From: RGIG1959 sp045604545
GTDB taxonomy: Bacteria > Bacillota > Clostridia > Oscillospirales > Acutalibacteraceae
NCBI GenBank assembly: GCA_045604545.1
Contig: JAZUOG010000014.1
Coordinates: 1 to 21,746 of the forward strand
Length of the DNA: 21,746 nucleotides
Direction: 5' to 3'
Shown here: positions 1-7,701 of the stretch, in pieces
Position numbering within the stretch: position 1 is the stretch's first letter
Layout of the letters: every line of letters begins with the position of its first letter
Notes under the pieces: model-generated
Databases searched by the model: none
The model's input: the letters and a program-made list of their open reading frames with translations, nothing else
What the model was told of the DNA's origin: nothing
Position numbers and translations under genes: made by a program

Positions 1-58
1 CACCGAAACAAAAACTCCGGACAGCGGAAAGTTTGTGGGGATTTTGTCGTATGTAGGA

Positions 59-583
59 TTATTTACCGGGGTATTTCACCACGCTGTCGACGTCATAGCC
101 TTCGAGTGCCTTGCGGCCTTCAAGGCCTTCCAACTCAACGAGGAAGATGCATTTGGCGACGGTGCCGCCGAGGCGTTCGATCAGCGATGCCGCCGCTTTG
201 ACGGTGCCCCCCGTGGCGATGAGATCGTCGATCAGTACCACGCGTTGTCCTTGTTTGATCGAATCGGTATGCATCTCGATTTCAGCGGTGCCGTACTCCA
301 ATGCATATTCACAGCTGACCGTTTCGCGAGGAAGCTTGCCTTTTTTTCTCACAAGCACGAGCGGCTTGTTGAGCATATAGCTGAGCGGTGCGCCGAACAG
401 AAATCCGCGGGATTCGGCGGCGGCGATCACATCAAACTCCACGCCGTCGAGCAACTTTTTCAGTTCGTCAACGGCGAGTTTGAAGCCTTCCGCATCTTCA
501 AGGACGGTGGTGATATCGCGGAACATGATGCCCTTTTCGGGAAAATCGGGAATCGTGGTGATGTAATCCGCAACGGTTTTCAT
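59..583 (-). CDS. apt: Adenine phosphoribosyltransferase
   Basis: Cytoplasmic purine-salvage enzyme that converts adenine plus PRPP into AMP and pyrophosphate. The protein is about 174 aa, the normal length for bacterial APRT, and has the family landmarks in order: the N-terminal segment with PDFPEKGIMFRDIT, the ESRGFLFG loop, the RKKGKLPRET flexible loop, and the PRPP-binding signature VVLIDDLIATGGT. I place the start at the ATG at 583 because AAAGGAAG lies 7 to 8 nt upstream and the B. subtilis enzyme begins at about the same point. An ATG at 607 overlaps the stop codon of the preceding gene (ATGA) and would add eight residues, so translational coupling is the alternative. It probably shares a transcript with the LCP gene upstream. 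The family call is secure; the start is less so. A weak hairpin at the window's left edge is not convincing as a terminator. Confidence 0.95.
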   Translation of the reverse strand: MKTVADYITTIPDFPEKGIMFRDITTVLEDAEGFKLAVDELKKLLDGVEFDVIAAAESRGFLFGAPLSYMLNKPLVLVRKKGKLPRETVSCEYALEYGTAEIEMHTDSIKQGQRVVLIDDLIATGGTVKAAASLIERLGGTVAKCIFLVELEGLEGRKALEGYDVDSVVKYPGK

Positions 584-603
584 TTCAAGCACTTCCTTTG
601 TCA

Positions 604-1686
604 TCATTCCTCAATGTTATACAGATACTGATGCAGACGCAGGGCGGTATCATCAATGTCGAGCAACTGCAGTCCGAGACCGTCACCGACCCACGAGTCG
701 AGGAAATCGGCGGTAAAATCTTCAAAAACAGTGGGAACGGAATAACTGGTCTCGATGGTATAGCCCATATAACCGACCGCCTGCAACGCATAGTTGAGAA
801 GCTCTTGCTGGCTCATGTTGGTCTGAACATAAGGAAGAACCGCGTTGATCACATCGTTGAGAGCGGCAAAATCCGCAGTTTTGGCCTTGTTGATGAGCTG
901 TTCGATCACATGGCGCTGGTTGTCCTGACGGGAAAAATCGCTGTCAATATAGATTTTTCTGAGGCGGGAATAGGCCAGTGCCTGTTGACCGTTGAGGTGA
1001 TAGTGTCCTGCCTCCTGACCGATCGCCTGCAGGTCGGGATTGTCCGCGAATCGATCGGGGTCGTCGGTGTGGACGGGAATCATTTGTGCTTCTTCGGCCG
1101 TCAGCTCCACATCGATGCCGCCGAGGGCGTCGACTGCCTTTTCAAATGCCTTGAAGTCAACGGCGATATACTTGTCGATTTTGAGCATAAAATTCTGCGC
1201 GATGGTATCCGACAGCATCGGGAAACCGCCGTAGTAAAACGCGGCATTGAGCTTGTCGATGTCTGCATTGCCGTCACCGTTGCGGTCAAGTCCGGGAATG
1301 GAGACCCACGTGTCACGCATCAGCGACACCATCTTGATGGTTTGGGAAGCGCTGTTGGCGGATAAAATAATGTTGGTGTCCGAACGGGCTTGATAGTTTT
1401 CGCTGTAGCGACCGTCAATGCCGATAAGCAGAACGTTTTGCACCGTATCGGTGTTGCCGCGAAGCTCGACCGAGGTGACGTCCTCATATTGAAGATCGTC
1501 GTTGCGTTCGCTGACACTGCCGTCGTCGATGTCGGGACCGAGCGGTACGACCGAAGAGGGGGGAGCTGTGTCATCTGTCTGCGTGGGCACCATCAATTTG
1601 GAAGACACAAATACGGAAGCAACCATGAGAACAATGCCGACGAGCACCATCAACACGGAACAAACGACGAAAAGTGTTTTACGCAT
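604..1686 (-). CDS. LytR-CpsA-Psr (LCP) family wall-polymer ligase
   Basis: Membrane-anchored extracytoplasmic enzyme of the LCP family, which transfers teichoic acid or other glycopolymers from undecaprenyl carriers to peptidoglycan. About 360 aa: a short basic N-terminus, one transmembrane segment (about residues 6-28), a Pro/Asp-rich linker, then the LCP domain from about residue 85 (NVLLIGIDG). Family arginine motifs are visible: ARSDTNIIL, SLMRDTWVSIPG and, near the end, AYSRLRK followed by SRQDNQRHVI. A short insertion, DRNGDGNADIDK, looks like a calcium-binding loop. The reading frame is open upstream to 2841, but that part is antisense to rlmB. The ATG at 1686 follows AAAGGCGG and precedes a proper signal anchor, so I choose it. 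The stop overlaps a possible apt start. The polymer transferred cannot be told from sequence. Confidence 0.9.
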   Translation of the reverse strand: MRKTLFVVCSVLMVLVGIVLMVASVFVSSKLMVPTQTDDTAPPSSVVPLGPDIDDGSVSERNDDLQYEDVTSVELRGNTDTVQNVLLIGIDGRYSENYQARSDTNIILSANSASQTIKMVSLMRDTWVSIPGLDRNGDGNADIDKLNAAFYYGGFPMLSDTIAQNFMLKIDKYIAVDFKAFEKAVDALGGIDVELTAEEAQMIPVHTDDPDRFADNPDLQAIGQEAGHYHLNGQQALAYSRLRKIYIDSDFSRQDNQRHVIEQLINKAKTADFAALNDVINAVLPYVQTNMSQQELLNYALQAVGYMGYTIETSYSVPTVFEDFTADFLDSWVGDGLGLQLLDIDDTALRLHQYLYNIEE

Positions 1687-1735
1687 CGTGAACACCGCCT
1701 TTCTGTTTATAATAAGTATAAATATTCCATTCCTA

Positions 1736-1764
1736 AGTATACCACAAATGTGTGAACAATTCAA
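1736..1764 (-). promoter_or_regulatory. Promoter for the LCP-apt operon
   Basis: Read on the minus strand, TTGAAT (1764-1759), a 17-bp spacer and TATACT (1741-1736) form a sigma-A-type promoter with an extended -10 (TGG directly before TATACT). It lies about 50 nt upstream of the LCP start codon, in the divergent intergenic region shared with rlmB. Confidence 0.65.
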
Positions 1765-1856
1765 TATGCTGTGTGTCGATTTCACCGAGCAAACGATGTC
1801 AAACAACGAATGTTGGGTTAAAATTTTGTAACATTGCTTTTTTTCATAAAAAAGTA

Positions 1857-1865
1857 TGCTACAAT
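1857..1865 (+). promoter_or_regulatory. Extended -10 element, likely rlmB promoter
   Basis: TGCTACAAT gives a TGn extended -10 with TACAAT at 1860-1865. No good -35 sits at 16-18 bp; TTGCTT at 1834 is 20 bp away, so only the -10 is called. Transcription would begin near 1872, about 30 nt before the rlmB start. Confidence 0.4.
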
Positions 1866-1902
1866 GAATCGTAATATTGTGAAAAAGAAAGAGAGATGTG
1901 CC

Positions 1903-2697
1903 ATGCCTCGCGACAAACAACGTGAACAAGAGAATAATCGTCCGTTTGAAGATGTGATCGTCGGCCGAAATGCCGTCAGCGAGGCTCTTCGTTCGGGACG
2001 TGAACTGGATCGCTTGCTGGTCGCCAAGGGCAGCACAGGCGGTAGCGTGGCGGTGCTCATTGCCAAAGCCCGCGAACGCGGCATTCCCGTCAAGGACGTC
2101 GACAGCCGCAAGCTGGACGCCATGTGCGGCGCGCATCATCAAGGCGTGGCGGCGGTTGCCGCGTGCAAAGAATTTGCCACCCTTGAGGATCTGTTTGCGA
2201 TTGCGGAAGAGCGGGGAGAACCGCCGTTCTTCATCGTATGCGATGAACTGGAGGACCCTCACAATCTCGGTGCCATCGTGCGTACCGCCGAAGCAGTCGG
2301 CGCTCACGGTGTCATTATCCCCAAACGCCGCAGTGTCGGATTGACGGCGGCGGTGTACAAAGCGTCGGCGGGGGCGATCGAATATGTCTCCGTTGCCCGT
2401 GTCACCAACATCAACGACGCACTGCGCGAAATCAAAAAGCGCGGTGTGTGGGTCTACGGTTTGGATATGGACGGCGAAAGCTGGTGTTCTTCCGATCTGA
2501 CGGGTGCGGTGGCACTGGTCGTTGGTTCGGAGGGACGCGGTATCGGTCGTCTTGTGAGAGAACAATGCGATTTTGTGCTCAGCCTGCCGATGGCGGGTAA
2601 GGTCAACTCGCTCAACGCTTCGGTCGCGTGCAGTCTGATGATGTACGAAGCCGCCAGACAGCGCGCGGGCATTGTCGCACGAAATCCTAAAAAGTAA
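1903..2697 (+). CDS. rlmB: 23S rRNA 2'-O-methyltransferase, RlmB/TrmH (SpoU) family
   Basis: SAM-dependent RNA ribose methyltransferase of the SPOUT superfamily. RlmB members methylate G2251 in the peptidyl-transferase region of 23S rRNA. About 264 aa. The N-terminal substrate-binding domain begins with the typical VIVGRNAVSEALRSG; the catalytic domain has SpoU motif 1 (DELEDPHNLGAIVRTAEAVG), motif 2 (ALVVGSEGRGIGRLV) and motif 3 (LPMAGKVNSLNASVA), the last two forming the trefoil-knot cofactor site. I start at the ATG at 1903 because homologues begin just before VIVGRN. The frame is open back to 1834, but that extension spans the promoter. The ribosome binding site is modest (AGAGAG). The next gene follows after 32 nt without a terminator, so the two are probably co-transcribed. 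Closely related TrmH-group enzymes are hard to separate, so the exact target base is inferred. Confidence 0.9.
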   Translation: MPRDKQREQENNRPFEDVIVGRNAVSEALRSGRELDRLLVAKGSTGGSVAVLIAKARERGIPVKDVDSRKLDAMCGAHHQGVAAVAACKEFATLEDLFAIAEERGEPPFFIVCDELEDPHNLGAIVRTAEAVGAHGVIIPKRRSVGLTAAVYKASAGAIEYVSVARVTNINDALREIKKRGVWVYGLDMDGESWCSSDLTGAVALVVGSEGRGIGRLVREQCDFVLSLPMAGKVNSLNASVACSLMMYEAARQRAGIVARNPKK

Positions 2698-2729
2698 CAT
2701 TGTCCATCGGACGGAAAGGAGGAGCAACC

Positions 2730-5000
2730 ATGGCGGATTATACGGTAGAGGATATCCTGCTGGAATATGAAGTGAAGAAAAAAACAACACCGCCGACAAC
2801 CAACGATGTGAAAACCGTTGCCGGCAAATTCCGTGAACCAAAACCGAACACGGCGTTCACACCGCCTCGCTCTGCCACGCAAACCTTTGCGGCGGAAGAA
2901 CCCCCGACAAAGCGCGCCGCCGGTCCTGAGGCACCGGTCGCTCGTCCTGTTGCTCCCGCTCCGACGGCGGAGAAGAAAACCGTCATGCTCAGCACGCGCA
3001 CCCGCGTGTTGACCGCCACGGTGAATGAAGAAAAATTTCACACACATGAAATTCCGTCGTCTCCTCAGCTGGAGGGACAGATGGTCATGGATATGTTCGC
3101 CGATGAGCCGGTAGATGAGCAAGCTTTGGAAGACGAACTGCGTGATCGCCGCCGCGAAAAGGTGCGCGGTTTCCAAATCGTTGAAGGCGGCAAATCCGCG
3201 TTTAAGCTAACAGGCGAAGAGGAAGAGTCCGAAGATGGCGATCCGATCGAGCCGACCGATGATGAAGAGGAAGAACTCGAGGATTATGCCGATTACGCCG
3301 AGACCGACGCCGTCCAGGGCGAACTCTCTTATCGTCAGCGAGCGGGGGCGCTCGCGCTCATTGCCACTGCCGGCATCGAAGCGTTGATGGTGGCCATCAT
3401 GCTGCTTGTTCGCATCGGCTGGATCTCTGTGCCGATGACGGTTGTCGTTGTGGCACAGGCGATCCTTCTTGTCGGTATCGTCGGCATTAACCACCGCATC
3501 ATTTTCGGCGGTCTGAAAAAACTGATCACCCTGAAAGCGGATGCCGATGCTCCTGCCGCTGTCTGCGGCATTGTCGGACTGCTTCACGCGGTGTACCAGA
3601 TGTTTCTGCCTCCCGCCTATCAGGGCGGCGTGGATATGATGTTTGCGAGCGTGGCGGGACTGAGCGTGCTCGCTGTGCGCCTCGGCTATCAACTGCAGTA
3701 TATGCGTATCAGTCGCAACTTCCGCTTTGTCAGCAGTGAAAAAGCGATCAAGCAGGCGGCGGTAATGGTGGAAGAAGAAAAAGACGCCGAGGAAATGGGC
3801 TATCGCGTCGATCGTGACGGATTGCCTCGAGTGATGTATTATCGTCGCGCCTCGTTTTTGGAGCGCTTTTTGACGCACTCCTATGCGGATGATCCCGCCG
3901 ACAAGGTGATGCGTTGGTTTGTTCCGGTTGTGCTGTTGGTGGCGGTGCTGTGCTCTGTCGGCTATGCCATCATGTTCCCCGATTTTCTTTTCCAGATCCC
4001 CACGGTCTTTACCGCCACGGTACTCGTCGCCATGCCGTCGTGGGCGATGTTTTCCGCTCAGCGTGCCACTTCCCGTACCTGCAAACGCGCCTTGAAAACG
4101 GGCGCCATGATCACGGGATTTGATGCGGCACGCGATTTCGGCGGAGAGCTTGACACGGTGATTCTCGAGGCAGATGAACTGTTTCGTAAGGAGCAGGTCA
4201 AGCTTCACGGCATCAAAACCTTCTCTGGCACCCGCATCGATGAGGCGATCACCGATTCGGCGGCGGTCGTGATTGCGGCGGGCGCGCCGCTTGCTCCCAT
4301 TTTCAAGCGCCTGATCGAAAACCGCACCGATATCCTGCGCGAGGTGGACAGCCTTGCCTATGAACAGGACATGGGTCTTTCGGGATGGGTCGGCGGTCGC
4401 CGTGTTCTTGTCGGCAACCGTCGTCTTCTCGCCAATCACGGAGTTGACGTGCCTCCCAAAGAATATGAGGAACGCTATACCAAAGACGGTCGTAAAACGG
4501 TGTATTTAAGCACGGGTGGGGAACTGTCGGCGATGTTTGTTGTCAGTTATCTTGCCGAGCCGACACTGAAGCTTCACCTGCGCGCGCTGGTGAAGAGCGG
4601 TGTCTCCGTTGCGGTGCGCACCTGCGATGCCAACATCACCTCCGCACTTGTTGCCGAAGTGATGGATCTGCCGCAGGTCAATGTAACCGTGTTCAACGCC
4701 GGCGAGGGACGTGCTTATGACACGCTTGTCAAGCGCAACAATGACACGCCCGCCGCGTCAACGGTGGCATGTTCGCCGCGCGCGGTATCCAAAGTGTACG
4801 CGGCACTGCAGTGCTTCCGTCTGCGTCGCGGTGTGTGGGCGGGGCTGATCGCCCAGATGGCGATCGCGTGCGTTGCTATGCTCGGTTGTGTGTTTGTCAC
4901 GGTTATGACGGGATTGGTGCTTCGTGCCGATGCCATGTTCCTGCTGTCAATGGGTGTTGCCGTCGTCAGTTACCTGTTCCCGCGATTTTTCCGCACATAA
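2730..5000 (+). CDS. Degenerate P-type ATPase-like membrane protein (predicted pseudoenzyme)
   Basis: A 756-aa protein in two parts. Residues 1-200 are Pro/Ala-rich then strongly acidic, probably disordered and cytoplasmic, opening with the short motif YTVEDILLEYEVKKK. From residue 205 it follows the layout of a heavy-metal (P1B) ATPase: four membrane segments (about 205-325), a cytoplasmic loop, two more (393-445), a cytoplasmic P/N-domain region, and two final ones (about 699-753). GAMITGFDAARDFGGELDTV (residues 459-478) matches the stretch before the DKTGT motif, and GWVGGRRVLVGNRRLL (552-567) matches the N-domain. Every catalytic motif is lost: CPC is M435-P436-S437, the DKTGT segment is E480-A-D-E-L, the HP motif is A519-P520, TGDN is T631-C-D-A-N, and GDGxND is replaced by an NAGEG stretch (656-660). 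Ion pumping is therefore unlikely; a structural or regulatory role is inferred. The start is set by AAAGGAGG seven bases before the ATG. Homology to P-type ATPases: high confidence. Function: unknown. Confidence 0.8.
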   Translation: MADYTVEDILLEYEVKKKTTPPTTNDVKTVAGKFREPKPNTAFTPPRSATQTFAAEEPPTKRAAGPEAPVARPVAPAPTAEKKTVMLSTRTRVLTATVNEEKFHTHEIPSSPQLEGQMVMDMFADEPVDEQALEDELRDRRREKVRGFQIVEGGKSAFKLTGEEEESEDGDPIEPTDDEEEELEDYADYAETDAVQGELSYRQRAGALALIATAGIEALMVAIMLLVRIGWISVPMTVVVVAQAILLVGIVGINHRIIFGGLKKLITLKADADAPAAVCGIVGLLHAVYQMFLPPAYQGGVDMMFASVAGLSVLAVRLGYQLQYMRISRNFRFVSSEKAIKQAAVMVEEEKDAEEMGYRVDRDGLPRVMYYRRASFLERFLTHSYADDPADKVMRWFVPVVLLVAVLCSVGYAIMFPDFLFQIPTVFTATVLVAMPSWAMFSAQRATSRTCKRALKTGAMITGFDAARDFGGELDTVILEADELFRKEQVKLHGIKTFSGTRIDEAITDSAAVVIAAGAPLAPIFKRLIENRTDILREVDSLAYEQDMGLSGWVGGRRVLVGNRRLLANHGVDVPPKEYEERYTKDGRKTVYLSTGGELSAMFVVSYLAEPTLKLHLRALVKSGVSVAVRTCDANITSALVAEVMDLPQVNVTVFNAGEGRAYDTLVKRNNDTPAASTVACSPRAVSKVYAALQCFRLRRGVWAGLIAQMAIACVAMLGCVFVTVMTGLVLRADAMFLLSMGVAVVSYLFPRFFRT

Positions 5001-5014
5001 ATTTTTTTGAAACC

Positions 5015-5056
5015 AACGAGAGTGTTTCCCTTGGGAAATACTCTCGTTTATTTTTT
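5015..5056 (+). terminator. Rho-independent terminator of the rlmB operon
   Basis: AACGAGAGTGTTTCCC pairs with GGGAAATACTCTCGTT across a two-base gap (one G-U pair), followed by TATTTTTT. It ends 15 nt after the stop codon of the pseudo-ATPase gene. Confidence 0.92.
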
Positions 5057-5113
5057 GCCGATGCGTTGATGTACCGAAACTGTGAATTTTTTTCAAAAAA
5101 ACACCAAAAGCAG

Positions 5114-5142
5114 TTGAAAAAATCGCAAATACAGTATATAAT
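5114..5142 (+). promoter_or_regulatory. Strong sigma-A-type promoter for the EF-G paralogue
   Basis: TTGAAA (5114-5119), a 17-bp spacer and a consensus TATAAT (5137-5142). The leader from about 5149 to the ATG at 5262 is roughly 113 nt, longer than needed for initiation. I see no recognisable riboswitch or hairpin-plus-U-tract in it. Confidence 0.8.
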
Positions 5143-5261
5143 GTGCAAAAGACCTTCTTTTGCTTTAAAAGATTTTGTGTAAAATTACGCATAATTTCCG
5201 CAAAAAGGGCTTGGTAATCCACTTCGCGGCAATCGTCGCGGAGAATGAGAGGAGACTGTTT

Positions 5262-7325
5262 ATGAAGCAGTACACAGCGAAAAACATCCGTAATATTGTC
5301 GTCGCGGGTCATGCCGATGCCGGCAAGACGTCGCTCGTCGAGGCCGCCTATTATCTGACGGCGTCGCCCGATCGCCTCGGTCGCGTGGCAGACGGCAACA
5401 CGGTCAGCGATTTTGATGCCGAAGAAATCCGCCGCAAGGTATCTGTGTCGTCGGCGGTTGTTCCCATTGAATGGAAAAATACCAAGATGAACCTGCTCGA
5501 CACGCCGGGTCTGTTTGACTTCTCGGGTGGTATAAGCGAAGGCATGCGTGCCGCCGGCAGTGCGCTCATCGTCGTCTCCGGCAAGAGCGGCGTGACCGTC
5601 GGTGTGGAGAAGGCGTTTGCCGCCGCCTCCAAGAAAGGCATCGCCAAGCTGTTCTTTATTAACAAACTCGACCGCGAAAGCGCGGATTTCTATAAGGTGT
5701 TCGAAGACCTGAAAGCCACCTTCGGTCCGATGGTGTGCCCTGTTGTGGTGCCGTATCGCGTCGGCGACAAGGTGGAGTGCTATGTCAACCTGCTGGAGTA
5801 CCGTGCCTACCGTTATGAAAACGGCAAAGCGGTCGAAGTGCCCATTCCCGATATGGCACATCGTCTCGACGGTCTGCGCACCGCGATGTATGAAGCGGTT
5901 GCGGAAACCAGCGAAGATCTGATGGAAAAATATTTCTCCGGCATTGATTTCACTCCCGACGAACTGATCCTCGGTCTGGCGAGCGGTGTCCGTAAGGGCG
6001 AGATCGCTCCCGTGTTCTGTGGCTCCGCTCAGGAACTCGAAGGTATTGATCAGCTGCTCAACGGTCTGACATGGCTTGCGCCGTGGGCGGAGACCGTGGC
6101 GGGTGAGACGGGCGTTGATCCCGACGGCAACGATGTGGCGCTCACCGTTAACGAAAGCGCGCAGACAGCGGCAATCGTGTTCAAGACGGTCGTTGACCCG
6201 TTCATCGGCAAGCTGGTGTACTTCAAGGTTATCAGCGGTAAGATCACCCCCGATATGTCCCTGCTGAATATGCGCACCGGCACCACCGATCGCATCGGTA
6301 AGCTGTACACCGTGTGCGGCAAAAAACAAAGCGAGACACCGTGTGTTGTGGCGGGTGATATCGGCGCTGTGGCGAAGCTCGCCTCCGCCAACACGGGCGA
6401 TACCCTTTGCTCGCCTGTCCGTCCCGTCGTGTTGCCGCCGGTGGCGTTTGAGACTCCCTGCCTCTCGATGGCGGTGTATCCGAAGAACAAGGGCGACGAA
6501 GAAAAAATCGCCGCATCTCTTGCCCGACTGATGGAAGAGGATCCCACCATTCGTTATGAGCACAACCACGAAACGCATGAGTCGATCCTTTCCGGTCTCG
6601 GCGAACAGCATCTCGATATTATCGCCTCCAAGCTGAAGAATAAATTCGGTGTTGAATTGCAATACGTCGAGCCGAAGGTGGCCTACCGCGAAACGATCCG
6701 CAAGCAAGTCAAGGTACAGGGACGCCATAAGAAACAGTCCGGCGGTCACGGCCAGTTCGGTGATGTGTGGATGGTCTTCGAGCCGCATGACGGCGATGAG
6801 ATCCTGTTTGAAGAAAGCGTCTTCGGCGGTTCCGTTCCGAAGAACTTCTTCCCGGCCGTTGAAAAGGGCATTCGCGACAGCGCGCAAAAGGGTGTGCTGG
6901 CAGGCTTCCCGATGGTCGGCATGAAAGCCACGCTCGTTGACGGTTCGTATCACCCCGTTGACTCCTCCGAAATGGCGTTCAAGACGGCGGCATCGCTTGC
7001 CTACAAAGCGGGTATTCCCGATGCAAGTCCCGTCCTGCTCGAGCCGATCGGTGCGCTGAAGGTTTACGTTCCCGGCACCTATACCGGCGACATTATGGGC
7101 GATATTACCAAGCGTCGCGGTCGTGTCCTCGGCATGGAACCCGCCGAAGACGGTCTGACCTGTGTCGAGGCGGAAGTGCCCATGGCGGAAGCCGCGGATT
7201 ACGCGACGATGCTCCGTTCGCTGACGCAGGGCAGAGGCTACTTCACCATCGCGTTTGAGCGTTATGAAGAAGCACCTATGCAGGTGGCACAAAAGGTCAT
7301 CGCCGCCTACAAAACCGAAGAATAA
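5262..7325 (+). CDS. Elongation factor G-like GTPase (EF-G2-type paralogue)
   Basis: Translational GTPase of 687 aa with the full five-domain EF-G plan. The G domain has the P-loop GHADAGKTS (16-24), switch II DTPGLFDF (80-87) and the NKLD base-specificity motif (134-137). The EF-G domain IV region is visible around GGHGQFGDVWMVFEP, and domain V around LEPIGALKVYVPGTYTGDI. Two features mark it as the divergent paralogue rather than housekeeping FusA: the switch II catalytic histidine (DTPGH in EF-G) is Leu84, and the switch I RGIT segment is RKVS (58-61). In this paralogue group the equivalent position is commonly non-histidine, so this is probably family-typical rather than a local mutation. 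GAGAGGAG seven bases before the ATG at 5262 fixes the start; the frame is open to 5175. It is monocistronic, between a promoter and a hairpin. Its role in translation or ribosome handling is not known from sequence. Confidence 0.9.
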   Translation: MKQYTAKNIRNIVVAGHADAGKTSLVEAAYYLTASPDRLGRVADGNTVSDFDAEEIRRKVSVSSAVVPIEWKNTKMNLLDTPGLFDFSGGISEGMRAAGSALIVVSGKSGVTVGVEKAFAAASKKGIAKLFFINKLDRESADFYKVFEDLKATFGPMVCPVVVPYRVGDKVECYVNLLEYRAYRYENGKAVEVPIPDMAHRLDGLRTAMYEAVAETSEDLMEKYFSGIDFTPDELILGLASGVRKGEIAPVFCGSAQELEGIDQLLNGLTWLAPWAETVAGETGVDPDGNDVALTVNESAQTAAIVFKTVVDPFIGKLVYFKVISGKITPDMSLLNMRTGTTDRIGKLYTVCGKKQSETPCVVAGDIGAVAKLASANTGDTLCSPVRPVVLPPVAFETPCLSMAVYPKNKGDEEKIAASLARLMEEDPTIRYEHNHETHESILSGLGEQHLDIIASKLKNKFGVELQYVEPKVAYRETIRKQVKVQGRHKKQSGGHGQFGDVWMVFEPHDGDEILFEESVFGGSVPKNFFPAVEKGIRDSAQKGVLAGFPMVGMKATLVDGSYHPVDSSEMAFKTAASLAYKAGIPDASPVLLEPIGALKVYVPGTYTGDIMGDITKRRGRVLGMEPAEDGLTCVEAEVPMAEAADYATMLRSLTQGRGYFTIAFERYEEAPMQVAQKVIAAYKTEE

Positions 7326-7342
7326 TTCAAAAGACACCTTTC

Positions 7343-7371
7343 GAGGCGCACTTCCTTGTGAAGTGCGCCTC
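7343..7371 (+). terminator. Hairpin after the EF-G paralogue, probable terminator
   Basis: GAGGCGCACTTC and GAAGTGCGCCTC form a perfect 12-bp stem with a five-base loop, 17 nt after the stop codon. The following bases (AGTTATATT) are a poor U-tract, so termination may be partial or the hairpin may mainly protect the 3' end. Confidence 0.6.
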
Positions 7372-7380
7372 AGTTATATT

Positions 7381-7529
7381 CGCCTTACGGCGAGTGATAT
7401 TGCTTCGCAGTGATATTTGCCCTTCGGACAAGTGATATCCGTGGCGATGCCACGGGTTAAGGTGTCGGCTCCACCGACGGATTTTATCATGGAGATGGGT
7501 CTCCCGTCCCGTTTCGCACCCAACCTGTC
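7381..7529. repeat. Intergenic palindrome array with GTGATAT spacers
   Basis: A run of short hairpins separated by near-identical spacers. Palindromes: CGCC/GGCG (7381-7392), TGC/GCA (7401-7409), TGCCC/GGACA with one mismatch (7418-7430), CCGTGGC/GCCACGG (7439-7455) and GTCGG/CCGAC (7464-7478). GTGATAT occurs between them at 7394, 7410 and 7432. The right part (7497-7529) resembles, on the opposite strand, 21238-21280. No convincing gene is present in 7326-7701; the rest of that gap holds the hairpin, a second repeat and a promoter. Confidence 0.75.
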
Positions 7530-7593
7530 ATTGCGAGGAGCGAAGCGACGTGGCAATCTTTTGAAAGATTCTTGCATTTCGCTCAGAATGACA
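7526..7593. repeat. Inverted-repeat intergenic element (TGTCATT...AATGACA)
   Basis: A 68-bp imperfect palindrome: the ends TGTCATT and AATGACA pair, the arms carry GAGCGAA and TTCGCTC, and the centre is a perfect AATCTTT-TG-AAAGATT hairpin. Elements opening with TCATTGCGAGGAGCGAAGCG are widespread intergenic repeats in many bacteria. It looks non-coding and may be a miniature mobile repeat. Confidence 0.7.
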
Positions 7594-7630
7594 AAGGGGA
7601 CTTCCATATAAAACCCATGACAAACAGGTC

Positions 7631-7659
7631 TTGCAATATAAGCGGGAATGTGCTATACT
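7631..7659 (+). promoter_or_regulatory. Promoter for the lipoprotein-yebC operon
   Basis: TTGCAA (7631-7636), a 17-bp spacer and TATACT (7654-7659), preceded by TGC as an extended -10. It starts about 40 nt after the end of the inverted-repeat element and lies about 42 nt before the lipoprotein start codon. Confidence 0.75.
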
Positions 7660-7701
7660 GATAAACGGTTATGAAGATTTTTAAGAAAGGGGAACACCTT
7701 T

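Noticed and set aside
1..58. Terminator for apt at the left window edge
   Set aside because: Only a four-base stem with a weak T-run on the minus strand; too poor to call.
1834..1902. Longer start for rlmB
   Set aside because: The extension spans the likely -10 element and has no family similarity.
1687..2841. Upstream extension of the LCP frame to 2841 on the minus strand
   Set aside because: The extension is antisense to rlmB and the LCP protein already has a proper start, ribosome binding site and signal anchor at 1686.
2730..5000. Functional heavy-metal exporting ATPase
   Set aside because: The phosphorylation Asp, the ATP-binding HP motif, GDGxND and the CPC metal site are all replaced.
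4947..7337. Long minus-strand open frame of about 796 codons opposite the EF-G paralogue
   Set aside because: It is a mirror of a clearly conserved GTPase gene and crosses its terminator and promoter; the His/Arg-rich translation resembles no family.
7381..7478. CRISPR array
   Set aside because: Conserved parts are only about 7 bp, the parts between them are self-palindromic, and no cas gene is near.
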